This document shows positions 6,724 through 12,561 of a stretch of DNA of 12,561 bases, in pieces. Position 1 is the first letter of the stretch, and every line of letters starts with the position of its first letter. This DNA comes from Bacteroidia bacterium. Its GTDB lineage: Bacteria > Bacteroidota > Bacteroidia > Cytophagales > Cyclobacteriaceae. The stretch spans positions 1-12,561 of the forward strand of contig JAENVX010000117.1 of the NCBI GenBank assembly GCA_016650355.1, given 5' to 3'. The notes beneath the pieces were generated by a model. That model saw only the letters and a list, made by a program, of their open reading frames with translations, did no database searches and was not told where the DNA came from. Made by a program: the position numbers and the translations under genes.

Positions 6724-7401
6724 TTATTGTATCGTTAATTGACCCCTAATCTCCCCACCAGTGAAAGTAGAAGAATGTACGTTTACATAATAAAGGCCGG
6801 CACGCAGATCCGCCTCCTGAGCCTCAGTTAGGGCTACAGATGTATAGTTAATTGGACTTGTTACCGGAGAAAATGGGAAAACTACACCTCCAGCAACTGA
6901 AGGTTCTCCTTTATGAATATGAGAAGCAGTAGCGGTCATCCCTGAATAGGTTATCACAATGGTGAAGATATTGCTTTCATCGTTATAAGTAAGAGTAGCT
7001 GAACCTGTAGCAGTAGATGTGTTTGGATTGGGCCTCTCGTTTGCGCCACTAAGGGTAGCCTTAAATAATACATCAATTCTAAAGGTTGCAGTACTTGTGA
7101 CGGTTTGATCCCCCACAGTAACGGAAATTGTTCCTGATGTTGCACCTGCTGGAACAGAGGTAGTGATACTTGTTTCAGTGCTGGCGGTTACAACAGCTTC
7201 GATTCCATTAAATTTTACAATGTTATTTGCCGGTGTAATACTAAAGTTCGTTCCGGTAATCGTAACGGTACCTGCAACTACCCCATCTGTTGGTGTGAAG
7301 CTGGTGATCGTTGGTGGAGGTGTAACAGAATCTTCTTTACAGCTTATGAGGACTGAGGCGATTACTGTTGAAAAAAAAACGAGGAATAAGACTTTTTTCA
7401 T
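6724..7401 (-). CDS. Lipoprotein with TIG and CHRD domains
   Basis: A 225-residue exported protein. The N-terminus MKKVLFLVFFSTVIASVLISC is a lipoprotein signal with Cys21 lipidated. A short Pro-rich linker (PPPTITS) leads into an IPT/TIG immunoglobulin-like domain (about 30-108), with the typical FTPTDGVVAGTVTITGTNF and the ATSGTISVTV strands. The C-terminal half (about 110-225) is a CHRD domain: ANERPNPNTSTATGSA, the ASHIHKG block, and the closing YYVNVHSSTFTGGEIRGQL are all present. CHRD domains occur in chordin and in many bacterial surface proteins; their ligand in bacteria is not established. The protein probably sits on the outer membrane. It appears to be a single-gene unit facing a 441-base gap upstream and sharing a terminator hairpin with metZ downstream. 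Confidence 0.9.
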   Translation of the reverse strand: MKKVLFLVFFSTVIASVLISCKEDSVTPPPTITSFTPTDGVVAGTVTITGTNFSITPANNIVKFNGIEAVVTASTETSITTSVPAGATSGTISVTVGDQTVTSTATFRIDVLFKATLSGANERPNPNTSTATGSATLTYNDESNIFTIVITYSGMTATASHIHKGEPSVAGGVVFPFSPVTSPINYTSVALTEAQEADLRAGLYYVNVHSSTFTGGEIRGQLTIQ

Positions 7402-7842
7402 AATGGTTTATTTTGGTTAATGAATGACATTTGAAACTATCTATTCTTTAGCTATCCAAAATATCCTTTTTTAGAAATTAGGTCGAAGGGAATATAAATC
7501 ACACATCTAACGGTAGTATCGCCTATTAACTAAGCCAAATCAAGCTTTTCTAAGTCTGGCATTTTTTAAAAAATACCCCAACTTGGTCTTCTCCTGCATG
7601 AATCAATTTATTTCACAGTTGTGTTACTTTCCAGAGCTTAGAATTGATTGGCGTTTGCTTTATCAGGTAAATGCGTTGGATCACTAAAAGCAAATGGGGT
7701 GTGCCTATTTCTGCATGTGATCGTTATTGTACCAAACCCTGAAGAATAGAGGATTTAGGCCGAGTGATGGTAAGAAAATGTATAATATAGCACCAAGGCC
7801 AGGCCCATATTCCTCGCCAAAGTTTGGGATAGATGGGTAAGC
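7402..7842. other. 441 bases without a convincing gene
   Basis: It should hold the promoter of the minus-strand TIG-CHRD lipoprotein (near 7402-7500) and the 3' end of the rhodanese transcript. I see no consensus promoter, no strong terminator and no RNA gene. A 29-codon ATG frame (7598-7687, +) and a 45-codon open stretch continuing the rhodanese frame after its stop (7708-7842, -) were considered and not called. Confidence 0.5.
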
Positions 7843-8160
7843 CTAATAAATCGGCATCGAAGGGTCAATCTCTTTCGCCCAGGCAATTACACCACCTTTC
7901 AAGTTGAATAGGTTTTGATAACCTTCGTTTTTCTCCAACCAAAGTACCATTTCTCCGCTGCGTTTGCCGCTGCGGCAGTGGATGATGACCTGCTTTTCAC
8001 GTGAGATTCTATCTGTGCTGTTGGGTATCTGCGCCATAGGAATCAATTCACCATCAAGATTGCAAATATCGTACTCATGAGGTTCACGTACATCGATCAA
8101 TTGAAAGTCGGCACTAGCATCTTTTAACTCTTTTAACTCCTGAACAGTAATTTCTCTCAT
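7843..8160 (-). CDS. Single-domain rhodanese (sulfurtransferase)
   Basis: A 105-residue cytoplasmic protein consisting of one rhodanese domain. It would carry sulfur as a persulfide on its catalytic cysteine. Marks are LIDVREPHEYD (residues 21-31) and the active-site loop HCRSGKRS, with Cys62 as the nucleophile and a six-residue loop (CRSGKR), the size typical of sulfur-transferring rhodaneses rather than phosphatases; KGGVIAWAKEIDP closes the domain. The frame is open to 8211, but ATG at 8158-8160 is preferred: MREITVQEL is the usual start of the family, and A-rich AAAACAACC lies just upstream; the extra 17 residues would be non-homologous. The physiological partner is unknown. It is divergent from the Rid gene and shares the palindrome-bearing intergenic region with it. 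Confidence 0.9.
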   Translation of the reverse strand: MREITVQELKELKDASADFQLIDVREPHEYDICNLDGELIPMAQIPNSTDRISREKQVIIHCRSGKRSGEMVLWLEKNEGYQNLFNLKGGVIAWAKEIDPSMPIY

Positions 8161-8287
8161 GGTTGTTTTATTGGTTGCCCAAATATTTATTATTCTTTTG
8201 ACTAATACCACAAAAATCTCCTTTAATCGATCAACACTTCAATGAAACCGATTGCATTTTCAGGTTATATATTGTTTTAAATTGAAT

Positions 8288-8302
8288 TTTTGCTTCGCAA
8301 AA
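8288..8302. repeat. Short hairpin TTTTGC-TTC-GCAAAA
   Basis: A perfect 6-bp inverted repeat with a 3-base loop in the space between the divergent rhodanese and Rid genes, five bases before the larger palindrome. It lacks a following T run on the plus strand, although TTTTGC after A/T-rich sequence could end a minus-strand transcript. The role is unclear. Confidence 0.35.
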
Positions 8303-8306
8303 GCCA

Positions 8307-8338
8307 TCGTACAAAGTATCAATCTCCATTTTGTACGA
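8307..8338. promoter_or_regulatory. Perfect 9-bp inverted repeat, candidate operator
   Basis: TCGTACAAA (8307-8315) and TTTGTACGA (8330-8338) are exact reverse complements separated by 14 bases. A further TTGTAC lies at 8348-8353, 17 bases after the one at 8331-8336. The site is between two divergent genes, about 90 bases before the Rid start and 150 before the rhodanese start, which suits a dimeric regulator acting on one or both. No regulator gene is seen in the window. Confidence 0.45.
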
Positions 8339-8426
8339 GTTTCTTTATTGTACTTCCATAGAATCGCAATAGCTAATTAATTATCGTTGTCTTAAATTGT
8401 CCATATATAAACCAAATATTAAGAGT

Positions 8427-8810
8427 ATGTCAGAAAGAAAAAACTTTTCCTCGGGAGCAAAATGGGAAGATATCGTTGGATATTCGCGAGCCGTACAAAT
8501 AGGAAATCAACTTGAAGTCTCGGGTACCGTTGCCGTTGATGAGAAGGGGGTGGTTGGTAAAGACGATTTTTATGTCCAAACAAGATTCATCATTGAAAAA
8601 ATTAAAAAGGTTCTTGATCAGGCAGGATATAAACTAGAGCATGTTATCCGCACACGAATATTTGTTACCGATATTAGCCAATGGGAAGAAGTTGGAAAAG
8701 CCCACGGGGAATTTTTTAAAAATATAAAGCCGTCAACATCTATGATAGAGATAAGCGCATTGATTGACCCAGATTACCTGGTAGAGATAGAAGTTACCGC
8801 AATAAAATAG
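8427..8810 (+). CDS. Rid-family (YjgF/YER057c/UK114) protein without the RidA arginine
   Basis: A 127-residue protein of the Rid family, small trimeric proteins with the active site at the subunit interface. Marks are the SGTVAVDEKG strand (32-41), QTRFIIEKIKKVLDQAGYKLEHVIRTRIFVTDI (51-83) and the closing VEIEVTAI. True RidA deaminates reactive enamines such as 2-aminoacrylate using Arg105 in PARS. Here the corresponding stretch is PSTSMIEI (102-109), with Thr104 in that place and no Arg nearby, so it belongs to one of the Rid subfamilies lacking that residue, whose activity is not established. ATG 8427 (MSERKNF) is chosen over TTG 8397; the ten extra residues would not belong to the family. 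Single gene, divergent from the rhodanese and convergent with lhgO. Confidence 0.9.
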   Translation: MSERKNFSSGAKWEDIVGYSRAVQIGNQLEVSGTVAVDEKGVVGKDDFYVQTRFIIEKIKKVLDQAGYKLEHVIRTRIFVTDISQWEEVGKAHGEFFKNIKPSTSMIEISALIDPDYLVEIEVTAIK

Positions 8811-8834
8811 TTACTAGCCTTAAGTAATTTGTTT
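8811..8834 (+). terminator. Weak terminator-like hairpin after the Rid gene
   Basis: TTACT (8811-8815) pairs with AGTAA (8823-8827) and is followed by TTTGTTTT. The stem is only five A/T-rich pairs, so this is tentative. It lies immediately after the stop codon and ahead of the convergent lhgO gene. Confidence 0.3.
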
Positions 8835-8878
8835 TATGTACGTGGGGAAACAGAAAACGTAAGACTCGGTACCAATAA

Positions 8879-10075
8879 CTAAAATCTCTTCAATGCTAAC
8901 TTGGCGACCGTCTCACCAATCGATAATGAAGATGTAGCTGCTGGAGAAGGAGCATTGCATACATTAATCACATGCTTTTCTTCACGAATCATAAAATCAT
9001 CAAGCAAACCGCCATCGCGGTCACAAGCTTGGGCCCGGACACCGGAACCACCCTCCACAAGATCAGCCGCTTGAATTTCAGGAATTAGTTTCTGCAACGC
9101 TTTTGTAAAAGCTGCTTTTGAAAATGAACGATACATTTCTCCAACCCCAGAACGCCAATACTTTGAAACTACTTTTCGAAAGCCCGGCCAAGCCAGCGTT
9201 TCGGCCAACTCAGAAAAGTTAATATCTGATTTTTTATAACCTTCACGTTGGAACGCAAGTACTGCATTGGGACCCGCCTCAACTCCTCCTTTGGCCATTC
9301 GAGTGAAGTGCACCCCAAGGAACGGGAAATTTGGATCAGGCACTGGATAAATCAAATTCTTTACCAGATACTCTTTTTCTTTTCTTAATTTATAATACTC
9401 CCCCCTAAAGGGAATGATCTTTATATTCAAATCAGGCACAGTCATTCGAGCGACCTTGTCAGAATACAAACCTGCACAATTGATCACGAGCTTAGTTGAA
9501 TAACTTGCTTTTTGCGTGATTACAACACTGTTGCTACTGGAAACTTGAATATCAATGACCCTCTCGCCAAATTGAATCTGACCATCCATTTTTCGGATTA
9601 ACTCCCCGTATTTTATCGCAACCTTTTTATAATCAACAATACCAGTTTGTGGCACAAAAATCCCGGCAAGGCCAGTAACATATGGTTCGTATTCTGTAAG
9701 CTCTTCTTTTCTTAATTTTTTTAAATTCTGTAGACCATTTTGTCCTCCGCGAATGAAAAGATTTTCCAGTTGGGACAGTTCATTTTCCTCAGAGGCCACA
9801 ACAATTTTTCCGCACAGATCAAAGTGGATTTCATACTGCCTACAAAAATCGACCAGCAGGTTATATCCATGTATGCAATTGATTGCCTTAAGACTTCCGG
9901 GCTTGTAATATAAACCTGAGTGGATGACACCGCTGTTATTACCCGTTTGGTGTTTCGCCACCTCGTCCTCTTTTTCAATTAAAACGAGTTTGAGGTCGGG
10001 ATTTGAATTTTTTAATTGAAGGGCAGTGGCAAGACCTACTATGCCGCCACCTACTACTACTACATCGTATTGCAC
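8879..10075 (-). CDS. lhgO: L-2-hydroxyglutarate oxidase
   Basis: A 398-residue FAD-dependent oxidoreductase of the DAO family. The enzyme oxidises L-2-hydroxyglutarate to 2-oxoglutarate, removing a side product of central metabolism; characterised relatives pass electrons to the membrane quinone pool or oxygen. The FAD-binding Rossmann motif G9-G-G-I-V-G14 is followed by E34 at the end of the second strand. HQTGNNSGVIHSGLYY (42-57) is the LhgO hallmark, and GGSGVRAQACDRDGGLLDDF together with NAPSPAATSSLSIGE near the C-terminus fit the same family. Length is normal. The start is GTG at 10073-10075 (GTG CAA TAC GAT), as no ATG lies before the Rossmann strand; it falls within a 10-bp tandem duplication. 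It is divergent from the transglutaminase gene, with 187 bases between. Confidence 0.92.
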   Translation of the reverse strand: MQYDVVVVGGGIVGLATALQLKNSNPDLKLVLIEKEDEVAKHQTGNNSGVIHSGLYYKPGSLKAINCIHGYNLLVDFCRQYEIHFDLCGKIVVASEENELSQLENLFIRGGQNGLQNLKKLRKEELTEYEPYVTGLAGIFVPQTGIVDYKKVAIKYGELIRKMDGQIQFGERVIDIQVSSSNSVVITQKASYSTKLVINCAGLYSDKVARMTVPDLNIKIIPFRGEYYKLRKEKEYLVKNLIYPVPDPNFPFLGVHFTRMAKGGVEAGPNAVLAFQREGYKKSDINFSELAETLAWPGFRKVVSKYWRSGVGEMYRSFSKAAFTKALQKLIPEIQAADLVEGGSGVRAQACDRDGGLLDDFMIREEKHVINVCNAPSPAATSSLSIGETVAKLALKRF

Positions 10076-10087
10076 GTTATTGCACGT
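10068..10087. repeat. 10-bp tandem duplication over the lhgO start codon
   Basis: TATTGCACGT occurs twice in direct contact (10068-10077 and 10078-10087). On the minus strand each copy contains GTGCAATA. The inner copy supplies the lhgO start GTG; the outer copy gives GTG-CAA-TAA, a two-codon frame that stops just before the real start. Confidence 0.8.
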
Positions 10088-10201
10088 TTTAATTTTTGGA
10101 AAAATAAAACTAATTGATGGGATGTGCTAATATTCAATAATTATCATCATGATTGATTTTAGAAGCTTGTTTGGTCAGTACAATCGATTGATTTTCTAAA
10201 A

Positions 10202-10229
10202 TTTGGATACTCTATGATCTCTCTCCAAA
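10202..10229. repeat. Short inverted repeat in the lhgO/transglutaminase divergent region
   Basis: TTTGGA (10202-10207) and TCCAAA (10224-10229) are complementary, 16 bases apart. The 10076-10262 region also contains the palindrome AATCGATT and TTTG (10170-10173) ahead of TAAAATTTG (10197-10205). The latter pair recalls a Bacteroidota promoter facing right, but the spacing of 23 is longer than usual. An A/G-rich ggagaaaag precedes ATG 10263 by about 12-20 bases. Confidence 0.3.
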
Positions 10230-10262
10230 ATGGGTTATTATTAGGAGAAAAGTAACTAGAAA

Positions 10263-12561
10263 ATGTCTATAAAGGTTGCAATAAGGCATCAAACCACATA
10301 CGAGTATGATCGGCCGGTAAATTTGTCACCGCACACATTTCGCCTGAGGCCAGCGGCACATTGCCGAACACCAATTTTGGCTTACTCTTTAAAAATAAAA
10401 CCTGAGGAGAAATTTCTCAACTGGCAACAAGACCCATTCGGAAACTTTTTGGCTCGGGTTGTCTTTCCTGAGAAGACCACAATGCTTCATTTTGAAGTTG
10501 AAGTAATTACTGAGATCATTGTTATCAATCCCTTCGATTTCTTTATTGAAAGCTATGCCGAGGCGTTTCCGTTTAATTATACAACTCAGATCAAAAAGGA
10601 ATTGCTTCCCTATTTTGAAGTAACGGAAAGTGGACCAACGCTTCTATCGTGGGTTAGTAGGATAGACAAGACAAAGAAGGTTCGGATGATCGACTTTTTA
10701 GTTTACCTTAATCAAGAAGTTCAGAAAAGTGTAGACTATACTATTCGAATGGAGGAGGGTGTCCAGACCTGCGAACAAACCCTGGATATTCATCGTGGCT
10801 CTTGTCGCGATTCAGCCTGGCTGCTTGTTCAGATCTTTCGCCACTTAGGGTTAGCAGCACGATTTGTTTCAGGTTACCTTATTCAACTTAAGGCTGACCA
10901 GCAAGCACTGGACGGGCCTTCAGGTACCGTTGTTGATTTTACGGATCTGCATGCGTGGACGGAGGTATATATTCCAGGAGCTGGATGGATCGGATTAGAT
11001 CCTACTTCCGGATTGTTTGCCGGTGAAGGTCACATCCCCTTGTGCTGTACACCCGATCCTGTAAGTGCAGCACCGGTTACTGGTATGACTGATGTATGTG
11101 AAGCCAAGTTTAGCTTCAAGAATGAAGTATTTAGGATTCATGAAGATCCGCGCGTAACAAAACCATATAGTGAAGAGCAATGGGCGACCATTATTGGCCT
11201 TGGAAATAAAGTCGATGAAGATTTGTTGGCAGGGGATGTCCGGATGACGATGGGTGGTGAACCTACGTTTGTCTCAGTCGATGATATGGAGGGGAAAGAA
11301 TGGAACACTACTGCTGATGGTCCACACAAGAGAATTTTAGGAAATCAACTGATCAGTAAGCTGAGGAATTCATTTGGCGCAGGCGGACTGATTCATAAAG
11401 GTCAGGGAAAATGGTATCCTGGTGAGCCGCTTCCGAGGTGGCAATACTCCGCTATTTGGCGCAACGATGGAAATCCAGTTTGGAAGAATGATGCGCTGTT
11501 GGATTTAACTGAAGATAATTCCAGCAATTCGATTGATGATGTGCTTAAGTTAGCTCGAGAGTTGACGAAGTTTCTGAATATTCCACCAGAACATGTTCAC
11601 CCTGCACTAGAAGATGCTTTCTTTTTCCTGTGGGAAGAAGGCAAAGTGCCCGCTAATCTTGATCCATATAAATCGAACCTTAGTGATTCACTTGAGCGAA
11701 AAAAGCTTTCTGAGTTATTGATAAGTGGATTAGGCAAGCCAGTCGGGTACGTCATTCCGCTGGAATGGAATTACTGGAATGACCGATGGATTTCTTGCAA
11801 ATGGGAATTCAGACACGATCGTCTTATTTTAATTCCAGGCGATTCAGCAATAGGAATGAGGCTTCCTTTGAAATCATTGCCGCATATCGATAAAGCAAAA
11901 ATTCAGAAACCAGTTGAGCGAAGCACTTTCGAAGAGCTTCCTGATTTAAAGAATTTTCATTTTGACGTTGCCAAGCGCTACAACGCACCAACATCATCTG
12001 AATTACCAAGAGAATTTTTACAAGTAGCATATAAAATAGAAGAGGAAGAAGAGGGCAAAGAAGCAAGTAAAAATCTTAAGAAGAAGGCAGAAGAGGAGCA
12101 TCCTTCAACCGAAGAAGTATTCACGATCAAAACTGCATTGTGTATCGAATTACGCAATGGCAAGATATATTTCTTCATGCCACCACTTCAGTATGTCGAG
12201 CATTATTTCGATTTGCTCGGATGTATTGAAGCCGCTGCGCAAAACGTGAATTTGAAAGTTGTAATAGAAGGGTATGAGCCGCCACGTGATAACCGGGTTA
12301 CTAAACTTTCGCTTTCGCCAGATCCTGGTGTTTTGGAAGTTAATATTCATCCTGCCAAAACCTGGAAAGAATTGGTGAGCAACTACGATATCCTTTTCGA
12401 ACAGGCAAGATTGAGCAGATTAGGTACAGAAAAATTTAATCTGGATGGAAAACATACTGGAACAGGTGGTGGAAATCATATCACTATCGGAGGCGTAACT
12501 CCATCAGATAGTCCTTTGCTTAGGAAGCCAGATTTACTAAGGAGCCTGATTACCTATTGGC
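10263..12561 (+). CDS. Large transglutaminase-DUF2126 protein, cut by the window end
   Basis: Open for 766 codons from ATG 10263 to the edge; full-length relatives are about 1,100 residues. Residues 1-90 are the bacterial transglutaminase-like N-terminal beta domain (IRHQTTYEYDRPVNLSPHTFRLRP). The papain-like transglutaminase core follows, with Cys181 in HRGSCRDSAWLL, His230 in TDLHAWTEVY and Asp246 in GWIGLDPTSGL, so the catalytic triad is intact. From about residue 325 the DUF2126 region begins with MTMGGEPTF (328-336), then GKWYPGEPLPRWQYS, and reaches GTGGGNH (733-739) and the PLLRKPDLLRSLITYW block before the cut. Residues 593-618 form a Glu/Lys-rich, probably disordered insert. There is no signal peptide, so it is cytoplasmic. 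Relatives cluster with circularly permuted ATP-grasp and alpha-E genes in a predicted peptide-ligating or peptide-processing system; the substrate is unknown. Confidence 0.93.
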   Translation, partial: MSIKVAIRHQTTYEYDRPVNLSPHTFRLRPAAHCRTPILAYSLKIKPEEKFLNWQQDPFGNFLARVVFPEKTTMLHFEVEVITEIIVINPFDFFIESYAEAFPFNYTTQIKKELLPYFEVTESGPTLLSWVSRIDKTKKVRMIDFLVYLNQEVQKSVDYTIRMEEGVQTCEQTLDIHRGSCRDSAWLLVQIFRHLGLAARFVSGYLIQLKADQQALDGPSGTVVDFTDLHAWTEVYIPGAGWIGLDPTSGLFAGEGHIPLCCTPDPVSAAPVTGMTDVCEAKFSFKNEVFRIHEDPRVTKPYSEEQWATIIGLGNKVDEDLLAGDVRMTMGGEPTFVSVDDMEGKEWNTTADGPHKRILGNQLISKLRNSFGAGGLIHKGQGKWYPGEPLPRWQYSAIWRNDGNPVWKNDALLDLTEDNSSNSIDDVLKLARELTKFLNIPPEHVHPALEDAFFFLWEEGKVPANLDPYKSNLSDSLERKKLSELLISGLGKPVGYVIPLEWNYWNDRWISCKWEFRHDRLILIPGDSAIGMRLPLKSLPHIDKAKIQKPVERSTFEELPDLKNFHFDVAKRYNAPTSSELPREFLQVAYKIEEEEEGKEASKNLKKKAEEEHPSTEEVFTIKTALCIELRNGKIYFFMPPLQYVEHYFDLLGCIEAAAQNVNLKVVIEGYEPPRDNRVTKLSLSPDPGVLEVNIHPAKTWKELVSNYDILFEQARLSRLGTEKFNLDGKHTGTGGGNHITIGGVTPSDSPLLRKPDLLRSLITYW

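Noticed and set aside
7598..7687. Small plus-strand frame of 29 codons starting with ATG (MNQFISQLCYF...)
   Set aside because: Very short, no clear ribosome binding site, no recognisable motif. It could be a gene remnant but nothing supports that.
7708..7842. 45 open codons on the minus strand directly after the rhodanese stop, in the same frame, with a hydrophobic middle (GLGAILYIFLPSLGLNPLFF)
   Set aside because: No start codon before its last few residues, no ribosome binding site, and the rhodanese ends at its normal place. An open run of 45 codons is not improbable by chance.
8161..8211. N-terminal extension of the rhodanese to 122 residues
   Set aside because: The 17 extra residues precede the normal family start MREITVQEL and begin at a non-ATG codon; ATG 8160 with A-rich upstream sequence is better.
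10051..10063. (CTA)4 trinucleotide run as a possible phase-variation tract
   Set aside because: It encodes the Val-rich first strand of the FAD-binding fold, and changes by three bases would not shift the frame.
11824..12350. Several minus-strand frames of 60-80 codons within the transglutaminase-DUF2126 gene
   Set aside because: They lie opposite a clearly coding, family-matching frame, have no domain features and are antisense shadows.

Overview
The window looks like a chromosomal piece of a member of the Bacteroidota, probably Cytophagales-like. The main reasons are a lipoprotein with two SprB-type repeats, a YceI gene next to a beta-barrel gene that resembles DUF5777, lipoproteins with Bacteroidota-style signal peptides, weak or absent Shine-Dalgarno sequences, and moderately A/T-rich DNA. 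I see no rRNA, tRNA, CRISPR array, transposase or phage gene. The assignment rests on family recognition only.

Left edge (1-1022, + strand): the tail of a cut gene is followed by three small genes of unknown function, packed closely. The first encodes a 140-residue protein whose C-terminal half has six cysteines spaced 11-11-13-11-11, the pattern expected of an antiparallel helical hairpin closed by three disulfide rungs. The next two encode small membrane proteins. This is the least explained part of the window and my best candidate for something undescribed. After it comes a 270-base gap full of small inverted repeats (1023-1292).

1293-3553 (+): a three-gene operon for the cell envelope: a lipoprotein with two SprB-type repeats and a C-terminal cytochrome-c-like domain (CX4CH), a secreted YceI-like lipid-binding protein, and a DUF5777-like outer-membrane barrel. 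3640-6636 (+): a second operon of three overlapping genes: a sodium/solute symporter, an OsmC-family peroxidase-like protein and O-succinylhomoserine sulfhydrylase (metZ). It ends at a hairpin that probably serves both strands, since the next gene converges on it.

6724-8160 (-): a TIG-CHRD lipoprotein, a 441-base stretch without a convincing gene, and a single-domain rhodanese. The rhodanese is divergent from a Rid-family gene (8427-8810, +) that lacks the catalytic arginine of true RidA. The region between them carries a perfect 9-bp inverted repeat. The minus-strand lhgO (L-2-hydroxyglutarate oxidase, 8879-10075) converges on the Rid gene and is divergent from the last gene.

Right edge (10263-12561, +): the first 766 codons of a very large transglutaminase-DUF2126 protein that runs off the window. 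It has an intact Cys-His-Asp triad. Such proteins belong to a widespread but poorly understood system predicted to modify or make peptides, whose other genes would lie beyond the right end.
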